Assembly: GCA_024235135.1 (NCBI GenBank)
Contig: JACKMZ010000010.1
Coordinates: forward strand, 59,547-123,546
Length of the DNA: 64,000 bases
Source of the DNA: Gammaproteobacteria bacterium
GTDB lineage: Bacteria > Pseudomonadota > Gammaproteobacteria > Competibacterales > Competibacteraceae
Reading direction: 5' to 3'
The notes under the pieces were generated by a model. That model had not been told where the DNA came from and searched no databases. It worked only from the letters and a program-made list of their open reading frames with translations. Made by a program: the position numbers and the translations under genes. How positions within the stretch are numbered: position 1 is the stretch's first letter; the number at the start of each line of letters is the position of its first letter. Positions 51,716 through 58,589 of this stretch are shown here, piece by piece.

Positions 51716-52201
51716 CCCGTAAATCTCCACCTTTATCGATGCCACTGATTCAACATCCCAATCACGCCGTCTGAGACACCGTGCGACGCATCCCAAATCG
51801 CCTCCGGCATCAGCCATAATCATCCCGTAAATCTCCACCTTTGGGTTACTTTGTCATAATCCCGTAAATCTCCACCTTTCATCCCCTTCCGTTTTATCCC
51901 GTAAATCTCCACCTTTGGGTTACTTTGTCATAATCCCGTAAATCTCCACCTTTCATCCCCTTCCGTTTTATCCCGTAAATCTCCACCTTTGGGTTACTTT
52001 GTCATAATCCCGTAAATCTCCACCTTTCATCCCCTTCCGTTTTATCCCGTAAATCTCCACCTTTCCCTTGATCCATTGTTTCCCCCGTAAATCTCCACTT
52101 TATGCCGTTTTTATCCCGTAAATCTCCACCATAGCATCCCGTAAATCTCCACCATAGCATCCCGTAAATCTCCACCTTTCATCCCGTAAATCTCCACCTT
52201 T
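51716..52201 (+). repeat. Thirteen iterons in two spacing classes
   Basis: The unit is CCCGTAAATCTCCACCTTT. Starts: 51716, 51824, 51861, 51898, 51935, 51972, 52009, 52046, 52084, 52115, 52138, 52161, 52183. Copies 2-8 recur every 37 bp exactly, and their 18-bp spacers alternate between two sequences, giving three copies of a 74-bp unit. Copies 10-13 recur every 22-23 bp. Copy 9 lacks one C, and copies 10-11 end in CCACCATAG. All are in the same orientation. These are the expected Rep-binding sites. Confidence 0.95.
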
Positions 52202-52426
52202 CATGCTCCAATATTTTGTTTTTAAAATGAAAATTTCGACCTAAACTCTTTTGAATTGTTATTATAAATAAAGAACAACAACAACGCGCGCGCGAGGGAT
52301 CAACCCCAGTTGCCTCATCACCCAATATATAAACACGTTGTTGTTTTTATTATAAAAATAGTAAAAATCCTATGTCTAAAGACAGTTTGCAATAGCGCAA
52401 CCGACCCAGTGGATCAAGTATCATCA

Positions 52427-52452
52427 GGTGGAAGAAATGGAGAAATTCCACC
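52427..52452 (+). promoter_or_regulatory. Hairpin enclosing the patatin gene ribosome-binding site
   Basis: A perfect 7-bp stem (GGTGGAA/TTCCACC) ends immediately before the ATG at 52453. Its 12-base loop contains the GGAG ribosome-binding site (52439-52442). Such a placement could control translation by exposing or hiding the site. Confidence 0.5.
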
Positions 52453-54144
52453 ATGCTCAATCTCGAATCAACTGCAACCAACCCAGATGAAATTAAACTA
52501 GGTCTGGCGCTATCCGGCGGTGGATTTCGCGCGGCTCTATTTCACATTGGCGTACTGGCAAAACTAGCGGAGCTAGATTTACTCCGGCAGATCTCCGTCA
52601 TCTCCACCGTATCGGGCGGTTCGATCATCGGTGCGTTCTATTACCTGAAGGTTAAACAACTGTTGGAAGGCCGTCGCCCGGACGCCCTAGCGCCATCGCG
52701 AGAGGCGTATATCCAATTGATGCGGGAAATAGAACGCGAATTCCTGTACGCGGTACAACGGAACTTGCGGGTACGGGCATTTGCCGATCGTCGGAAAAAT
52801 GCGCGGATGTTTCGCGCGCGTTATTCACCCACGGACCGCTTGGCCGAGTTGTTTACGGAATATCTCTACGGGCCGGGATTCGGATGGGGGAGCGATTGGC
52901 CGTTGAAGGATCTCCCAATCGTTCCCGCGTCCGCCAATGTAACGGATACAGGCCGGATTCCGAGTCTCGTCATCAATGCCACGGCACTCAATACGGGTCA
53001 TTTATGGCAATTTGCGGGACCTTATGTGGGGGAGGAAGTGACCGCCCGCTTCGAGGCGCGTTATTCTGTAATGCCGGTGTTTCCCAAACTGTATTTTTCC
53101 GATCCCACACTGGAGTCCGGTCAACAGGCTCGTCTGGCCGCGCTTAATCTTGGCCAAGCCGTCGCCGGGTCCTGCTGCGTACCGGGTCTGTTCGAGCCTA
53201 TGAGCATTCCCGGTCTCTACCGAAACGCGAATGGGGAAGAGATTACCGTGCGTTTGGTGGATGGGGGCGTGTTTGACAATCAGGGGCTAGTTTCCCTGTT
53301 CACCGCCGGTTGTACGCATATCATCTGCAGCGACTCATCGGACCTGTTGAAGGCCGAAACCGAGCCTGCCGTCCGGTTGGTCAATGTCGCGATGCGCGCC
53401 AACGAAATCATGATGAATCGTATACGCGGGACCATCCTGGACGAACTATTTTCTCGATCGCCTGATACCTATGCCTTTTTTCATTTGGGCGATGAGTTGG
53501 GGCAGCAGGTGTTTCCGGAGGAAGCCAAACGATTCGCTTCGGCAATTGCGCGTATTCGCACCGATCTCGATGCCTTCAGCGATCGTGAAGCCTACACCCT
53601 GATGTATTACGGATACCGCTTGTGCGAGCGAAAAATTCCGGGGACCGTTTCCACCCCGGTGGATTGGACCTTTGGGGAGGTGGAAAACTGGCTGAGCGAT
53701 CCGCTGAAACGAGAGTCTTTGCTGTTGCATCTGGATGTGGGGTCTCGACCACTCTTCAAAGTATTTTTCCTCAGAAAGTCATTGCCCTATCTGATCGTTC
53801 TGAGCGCGCTGTTTCCGCCAGTACTGATTTTGTTGGCGGTTGGAATGTATGGGCTTTATCTGTTGCCCAAATGGGCGTCGATACTGGTGGCCGTGGTGCT
53901 GTTGAGTCTGATCGCCTATAGCCAGAACAGCCGTATCAATCAATGGCTGGACCGATTGCCATGGTATCGGCGCACACGACAGCGGTTGGTTGTGGCCCTG
54001 GTGCCACTGGGCATTCCGGTGTTGCTCGGAATTCTGGTGGCATTGGTGGCGCGTATCCAACTGAATGTATTCGACAGGTTATTTTTGAAATATGGCCGGT
54101 TTCGTAAAGGCCACACGAAGCGTGAACTGACTTCACGATCGTGA
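52453..54144 (+). CDS. Patatin-like phospholipase with C-terminal membrane helices
   Basis: 563 aa. The oxyanion loop (LALSGGGFRAALFHIGVL), the nucleophile region (SVISTVSGGSIIGAFYYLK) and the catalytic Asp motif (LVDGGVFDNQGL) define a patatin/cPLA2-type lipid acyl hydrolase. The C-terminal ~110 residues hold two to three hydrophobic helices (PYLIVLSALFPPVLILLAVGMYGLYLL, ASILVAVVLLSLIAYS, LVPLGIPVLLGILVALVARI) and a basic tail, so the enzyme is membrane-bound. It lies between the origin and parAB. A maintenance or defence role is conceivable but not shown. Confidence 0.85.
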   Translation: MLNLESTATNPDEIKLGLALSGGGFRAALFHIGVLAKLAELDLLRQISVISTVSGGSIIGAFYYLKVKQLLEGRRPDALAPSREAYIQLMREIEREFLYAVQRNLRVRAFADRRKNARMFRARYSPTDRLAELFTEYLYGPGFGWGSDWPLKDLPIVPASANVTDTGRIPSLVINATALNTGHLWQFAGPYVGEEVTARFEARYSVMPVFPKLYFSDPTLESGQQARLAALNLGQAVAGSCCVPGLFEPMSIPGLYRNANGEEITVRLVDGGVFDNQGLVSLFTAGCTHIICSDSSDLLKAETEPAVRLVNVAMRANEIMMNRIRGTILDELFSRSPDTYAFFHLGDELGQQVFPEEAKRFASAIARIRTDLDAFSDREAYTLMYYGYRLCERKIPGTVSTPVDWTFGEVENWLSDPLKRESLLLHLDVGSRPLFKVFFLRKSLPYLIVLSALFPPVLILLAVGMYGLYLLPKWASILVAVVLLSLIAYSQNSRINQWLDRLPWYRRTRQRLVVALVPLGIPVLLGILVALVARIQLNVFDRLFLKYGRFRKGHTKRELTSRS

Positions 54145-54329
54145 TCGTACCGAATCCGGGTTGCCCCCTGGTGCGGCGTTGGACACGGGTCAATCGGCTG
54201 GTTGTCCAACGAGGATAGACTCACAGAATCGTGGAAATTGGGTGAAATAACAAAAATAAGGCTCAATTGGGATTATCTAGGTACAATGCCAACACCACCC
54301 GGCAGAGCAACACTGAGGCATGCATCCTC

Positions 54330-55535
54330 ATGCAACCCATACGCTTCAATTTCCGGACGATATGCCGCCATGCGGCGGAACGCGGGGAACAAATGCAGAA
54401 ACGCCTCTTGGAGGCTCTCGGCGCTCGTTACCAGGAGAAAACCCTACCGGCGTTTGGCATCGAACGTGCCGCTCAACTGGCCGGGTGTACGGCCAATCAC
54501 ATCCGTAATCTGGAAACCCGGGGTGACTTGCCGCCACCACGGACCGTGGAAGCCGGTTCCATCCAACGTCGTATCTATACTTACAACGACGTCAACGCGA
54601 TCCGTACCGTAATCGGGCGGCAAGAGTGCCGTCCAGATGCGGCGAGCGCGGTGCGCGTGGTTTTTTCCAACTTGAAGGGGGGAGTCGCGAAAACGACGAT
54701 GTCTTTGCATTTCGCCCAGTATGCCGCGCGCGAGGGTTTCCGGACCCTGCTGGTGGATGCCGATCCTCAGGCAACGACCACCGGCGCCTTCGGGTTCGTG
54801 CCGGATCTCGATCTGGGTGATGGCCAAGACCTGTTTCTGGCCCTGGTAGAGGCGCCGGAATTGATCAGTCAAGCCATAAAAAAGACCCATTGGAATTCGC
54901 TGGACCTCATTCCCGCGCGTCTGGTTCTGCAGTATGTGGACTGGAAACTATCGCAGCCCAAGGAATTGAATCACCCTGAATTGGGACCGCCGCCGGTGCG
55001 TCTACATCGGGCGCTGGATACCGTTGCCGACCGTTATGACATCATCGTGGTCGATACGCCGCCCTCGTTGGGTATGTTGAGTATCAACGCCATTGCCGCG
55101 GCCAATCTGATCATCATGCCTATCGTGCCGCATATGTACGATATTTCTTCCAGTGTTCAATATTTCAAAATTCTCGAACAAGTCTGTGAGTTGTATGAGG
55201 AAGAGGTCAATGTTCAACGGCTGAGTATTTTGCTGACCAAAGTCGATAACAGCACCGAGACCTTGAACAATATTGCCGTAATCAATGGCGCTTACGGAGA
55301 GCTGATTCTCAGCAACCGAATGGGGTTGACCAAGGAGTTGCAGAAATCCGCTAGCGACCAGATCAGCATCTACGAGATTGATCAGCCGCGCGGTTCCCGG
55401 GATACCTATAACCGGGCGATTATGATGCTGGACGGGGTCAATGCGGAAATACTGCTCGCCGTGCGCCAGCATTGGCAGCAAGAGATATTGACGCGGATGG
55501 AACGAGCCACACAGGGCCGGAGTGAAGCATCATGA
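54330..55535 (+). CDS. parA: ParA-family partition ATPase with N-terminal HTH
   Basis: 401 aa from the ATG at 54330. An N-terminal DNA-binding region (IERAAQLAGCTANHIRNLETRGDLPPPR...RRIYTYNDVNAIR) resembles MerR/SopA-type ParA of class Ia systems. The deviant Walker A is LKGGVAKTTMSLHFAQ near residue 115, with LLVDADPQATTT and VVDTPPSLGMLSINAIAAANLIIMPI. It drives segregation and represses its own promoter in related plasmids. GAGG lies 11 bases before the start; a later ATG at 54393 is possible. The stop overlaps parB (ATGA). Confidence 0.92.
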   Translation: MQPIRFNFRTICRHAAERGEQMQKRLLEALGARYQEKTLPAFGIERAAQLAGCTANHIRNLETRGDLPPPRTVEAGSIQRRIYTYNDVNAIRTVIGRQECRPDAASAVRVVFSNLKGGVAKTTMSLHFAQYAAREGFRTLLVDADPQATTTGAFGFVPDLDLGDGQDLFLALVEAPELISQAIKKTHWNSLDLIPARLVLQYVDWKLSQPKELNHPELGPPPVRLHRALDTVADRYDIIVVDTPPSLGMLSINAIAAANLIIMPIVPHMYDISSSVQYFKILEQVCELYEEEVNVQRLSILLTKVDNSTETLNNIAVINGAYGELILSNRMGLTKELQKSASDQISIYEIDQPRGSRDTYNRAIMMLDGVNAEILLAVRQHWQQEILTRMERATQGRSEAS

Positions 55536-56440
55536 TTAAACGCAAGATGCCCCGGCTGAGTGATTTCATTGGTTCGGGCGGGCACGAATTCAAGGGCAGC
55601 TTGTTGACGGATACAGAGTCGGGTACCGGCGTGCATACCTTAGGCGTCGAACAATTACGCCGTAGTGAATATCAACCCCGCACGCAGGTCGACGATCAGG
55701 AATTGGAAGAGCTGGCGCAGAGTATTCGCGAACTGGGGGTCATCGAACCTATCGCGGTGCGTCCGCTGGCGGAAGCCGGCGTCTATGAAATCATGGCGGG
55801 CGACCGCCGCTGGAGAGCCGCGCAACAAGCAGGATTGAGTCAGGTGCCGGTCATCGTGCACGACGTCGACGACCGCACGGCGGCGTTGATCGCCTTGGTC
55901 GAGAATCTGCAACGCTCGGACCTCAATCCGATCGACGAGGCCCGCGCGCTGAATCGTCTGCTCAAGGATCACGCTTTGTCTCAGGAGCAGGTTGCTCAGA
56001 TCGTCGGTAAATCCCAGTCGGCTATCAGTCGCAGTCTGGGGTTGTTGAATTTGACGCCCACCGTTCAGGACCTTATTCACGAGGGGATGCTGGAAGCCGG
56101 CCACGCTAAGGTATTGCTGGGGTTGGGCGCACGCCAGCAGAAACAGTTAGCTGACTTGACCGTTGCCCAAGGTTTGACGGTACGTGAATTGGAACGGCAG
56201 AAAGCGTTATTTAATAAGCGCAAGACCATTACCGGGAAATTAACGAAAACGGCCCGTGATCCTGATCTCGTACGCATGGAAAATCGTCTTCAGGAACGTT
56301 TGGGATCGCCGGTCAAATTGAAATATCAAACGATCAGTGGCAAGGGAAAAATAGAAATCAATTTCAGCAGCCTGGACGAATGCAACGGTATTTTGGAACG
56401 AATGGGATTGTTAAACGAGGACGATTGGACGGATGCTTGA
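55532..56440 (+). CDS. parB: ParB-family partition protein
   Basis: 302 aa. ParB-type order: N-terminal box (EYQPRTQVDDQELEELAQSIRELGVIEPIAVRPL), the GDRRWRAAQQAGL CTPase motif, ENLQRSDLNPIDEARALNRLL, an HTH (LSQEQVAQIVGKSQSAISRSLGLLNL), and a C-terminal dimer region. The presence of the CTPase motif and HTH fits Spo0J/KorB-like ParB that loads at palindromic parS sites. The perfect palindrome 7 bp after the stop is a likely loading site. Confidence 0.93.
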   Translation: MIKRKMPRLSDFIGSGGHEFKGSLLTDTESGTGVHTLGVEQLRRSEYQPRTQVDDQELEELAQSIRELGVIEPIAVRPLAEAGVYEIMAGDRRWRAAQQAGLSQVPVIVHDVDDRTAALIALVENLQRSDLNPIDEARALNRLLKDHALSQEQVAQIVGKSQSAISRSLGLLNLTPTVQDLIHEGMLEAGHAKVLLGLGARQQKQLADLTVAQGLTVRELERQKALFNKRKTITGKLTKTARDPDLVRMENRLQERLGSPVKLKYQTISGKGKIEINFSSLDECNGILERMGLLNEDDWTDA

Positions 56441-56446
56441 TTGCTT

Positions 56447-56464
56447 TTATGCCACGTGGCATAA
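56447..56464. promoter_or_regulatory. 18-bp palindrome, candidate parS (right copy)
   Basis: Identical to 50084-50101 and only 7 bp past the parB stop codon. Position next to parB and the CACGTG core support a parS role. Confidence 0.75.
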
Positions 56465-56468
56465 CGAA

Positions 56469-56500
56469 CATCTTGCTCATGGCCATGCATGAGCAAGATG
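56469..56500. repeat. Perfect 13-bp inverted repeat beside parS
   Basis: CATCTTGCTCATG and CATGAGCAAGATG are separated by GCCATG. The dyad has no T-tract on either side, so it is not a standard terminator. It may end the parAB transcript in a factor-aided way or bind a protein. The rest of the 56501-56620 gap shows nothing I can support. Confidence 0.55.
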
Positions 56501-56620
56501 GGTCGAAAAATAGATTGGGGGGAAGATCCGAATGGGGGGTACGTTGCAGGTACTGGGGGTGTCCCCGCAACGCTAGGACCTTGTAGTTATGGATACTGAT
56601 TATGGGTCAACGACAGGGAG

Positions 56621-56938
56621 TTACTTCTTCTTGGCTTTACCCTTAGCCTTCGGTGCAGCGTCCTGATTCACCAGGTCCTTGAATGCCTTACCGGCAGTGA
56701 ACTTGACCGTTTTGGCGGCGGGTATCGACATCGGCTCACCAGTACGCGGATGGCGTCCGGTACGCGCTGCGCGTTGAGCAGTCGCGAAAGTACCAAAACC
56801 GATAAGAGTGACATTACCCCCTTTGGCCAATTCTTGTTGAATTGCGTCGAACAATGCATTAACGACACCGCCGAGTTGGGTTTTACTCATGCCTTCGCTA
56901 TGCTGCGCGACGGAATCGATCAGTTCCGCTTTATTCAT
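56621..56938 (-). CDS. HU-family DNA-binding protein
   Basis: 105 aa: NKAELIDSVAQHSEGMSKTQLGGVVNALFDAIQQELAKGGNVTLIGFGTFATAQRAARTGRHPRTGEPMSIPAAKTVKFTAGKAFKDLVN is a complete HU fold. The GFGTF and RxGRxPxTGE arm are intact. A Lys/Ala-rich tail (APKAKGKAKKK) extends it beyond the usual 90 residues. It bends DNA and could assist origin opening or chromosome packing. It lies just outside the parS site; replicon-borne HU genes are not rare. Confidence 0.95.
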   Translation of the reverse strand: MNKAELIDSVAQHSEGMSKTQLGGVVNALFDAIQQELAKGGNVTLIGFGTFATAQRAARTGRHPRTGEPMSIPAAKTVKFTAGKAFKDLVNQDAAPKAKGKAKKK

Positions 56939-57011
56939 ATTTGCTTTCCTCTGTTAATGAAACGGCAACGGCACCATAGCATAGGCGAAACACGGATAAC
57001 AATTGCTTACC

Positions 57012-57599
57012 CTAGTCCTTTCGGCCTTTACGTGCAAAATTTTGTAAACTTTCTGGAGTATCAATATCGATGAATATCCCATTGTCATTACAGGCGAGTT
57101 TATGAATATGGTTAGCATGCGCCTGAATTACGGAATTCGCCCCTCGGTCACCCTTAAGCTTTGACAAAGAGGCGTAATAAGCACTCCCGAACCCTACCGG
57201 GTGCCCCCGTCGATCGCCATTGAACGGAGCGGCAATATCCCAAGGCAACCGTACGGTTTGTGCCACTTGGTTGATGAGATCTGGAGGAACGTAAGGCATA
57301 TCGGCCAAAGCGATGATCCATGCTTGGGCCTGAGGGCTGGCGCGCACGGCCCAGGCTAGGCTGGCTCCCATTCCGTCCTGGGCATTGGGACAGACCGTCA
57401 CTGCAATACCGCTATCCCGAAACAATGGCATCAATTCCGATGATTCGTCATTGATGACAGCCAACACCTGGGATACCGCATCCCGTAAATGACATGCGGC
57501 TGCCAACGCCATGGGTCTACCGTCCGCCAGGGGTTGCAGCAACTTATTACAACCGAAGCGTCGTGAAAAACCCGCCGCCAGCAAGATGCCCTGTTTCAA
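57012..57599 (-). CDS. MocA/MobA-like molybdopterin nucleotidyltransferase
   Basis: 195 aa. LLAAGFSRRFGCNKLLQPLADGRPM is the nucleotide-binding loop and ALADMPYVPPDLI the metal-binding Asp motif; GHPVGFG follows. MocA-like enzymes add cytidine to molybdopterin for hydroxylases of the xanthine dehydrogenase group. The start is TTG, 10 bp after the xdhC-like stop on the same strand, with a poor ribosome-binding site. Context with XdhC and the hydroxylase subunits supports this reading. Confidence 0.88.
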   Translation of the reverse strand: MKQGILLAAGFSRRFGCNKLLQPLADGRPMALAAACHLRDAVSQVLAVINDESSELMPLFRDSGIAVTVCPNAQDGMGASLAWAVRASPQAQAWIIALADMPYVPPDLINQVAQTVRLPWDIAAPFNGDRRGHPVGFGSAYYASLSKLKGDRGANSVIQAHANHIHKLACNDNGIFIDIDTPESLQNFARKGRKD

Positions 57600-57609
57600 G
57601 TGGCTTGCA

Positions 57610-58587
57610 CTATGGCAAGGCCGGGAGTCGATGGAGCGCGATGGCCGAAAAACCCACCTGAGATCGGAGAGCGATCAGTTCCGCTAAGATGGACAAGGCG
57701 ATTTCAGGCGGAGTACGGCTACCGATCGGCAGACCTACCGGACCATGTAGCCGCGCGATTTGTTCCGCACGAAGATCAAGCCTGGCCAAGCGGGCGCGCC
57801 GATTGGCATTGTTGGATCTCGAACCGATAGCTCCCACATAGAATGCATCCGTCGTCAATGCTTCCATCAAAGCCATGTCATCCAGTTTCGGGTCGTGGGT
57901 GAGGGCCAAAATAACGGTACGTCGATCGGGCCGCATTTCCCGAACCACGTCGTCCGGCATCCCGTTCATCCATTCAACGCCCGATACTTTCCAGGTTTCC
58001 CGATACTCCTGGCGAGGATCGCAGACAAGCACCCGATAATCCAGCGATTGGGCCATCTGCGCCAGGTATTGGGAAGTCTGGCCGGCGCCGATCAGTAGAA
58101 TGCGCCAACGGGGACCGAAAATCTGTGTCAGCCATTCGCCGTCCAAACCAGCCACAGAATCCGCCGTAACCGGTACTAACCTCGCTTGGCCTGTCGTTAG
58201 GCAAACTTGACGCCGCCACAGTTCACGTCGTGCTACGGCGTCCAGCGCCGGTCTCAAGCTAGCTGCCGAATCCAAGGGTTCGACCACCAATTTCAAGGTG
58301 CCGCCGCAAGGTAGTCCGAATCGCCGGGCTTCCTCGTCACTGCCTCCGTACTGGACTACTTCGCAACGGGTCGGAAAAGCGTGCTGAAAGCGTCGAGCCA
58401 GATCATCCTCCACGCAACCACCGGATACCGATCCACTTAATCGACCGTCCGCCCTGAGAGCCAACAACGCGCCGACCGACCGGGGCGCCGATCCCCAGGT
58501 TTGCACGACGGTGATCAAGGCGACATGCTGACCAAAATCCAACCAGGCGACGGCATCGCTGAGCACCTCAAGGTCCATACTGTCCAT
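57610..58587 (-). CDS. XdhC-family molybdenum-hydroxylase maturation factor
   Basis: 325 aa. The N-terminal XdhC/CoxI domain has VITVVQTWGSAPRSVGALLALRADGRLSGSVSGGCVEDDL and an RFGLPCGGTL motif. The C-terminal Rossmann domain has ILLIGAGQTSQYLAQMAQSL and AIGSRSNNANRRARLARLDL, with GPVGLPIGSRTPPEIALSI. It inserts sulfurated molybdenum cofactor into the large subunit. It starts 2 bp after the large-subunit gene's stop. Confidence 0.9.
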   Translation of the reverse strand: MDSMDLEVLSDAVAWLDFGQHVALITVVQTWGSAPRSVGALLALRADGRLSGSVSGGCVEDDLARRFQHAFPTRCEVVQYGGSDEEARRFGLPCGGTLKLVVEPLDSAASLRPALDAVARRELWRRQVCLTTGQARLVPVTADSVAGLDGEWLTQIFGPRWRILLIGAGQTSQYLAQMAQSLDYRVLVCDPRQEYRETWKVSGVEWMNGMPDDVVREMRPDRRTVILALTHDPKLDDMALMEALTTDAFYVGAIGSRSNNANRRARLARLDLRAEQIARLHGPVGLPIGSRTPPEIALSILAELIALRSQVGFSAIALHRLPALP

Positions 58588-58589
58588 GG

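Larger units (their letters stand above)
51597..52452. other. Replication origin region (rep promoter, iterons, AT-rich segment)
   Basis: 856 bp without a gene. From left to right: rep promoter zone, 13 iterons (51716-52201), then an AT-rich stretch. That stretch contains an alternating purine-pyrimidine tract (CGCGCGCGCG, about 52285-52294) and an inverted pair AACAACAACG (52277-52286) and CGTTGTTGTT (52336-52345). The layout fits an iteron origin with its unwinding element on the patatin side. I saw no consensus DnaA box. Confidence 0.8.

Noticed and set aside
51716..52201. Iteron block as a second CRISPR array
   Set aside because: Spacers are only 4-18 bp or repeat each other, the unit has no dyad, and a Rep_3 gene is adjacent. 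It is an origin repeat, not CRISPR.
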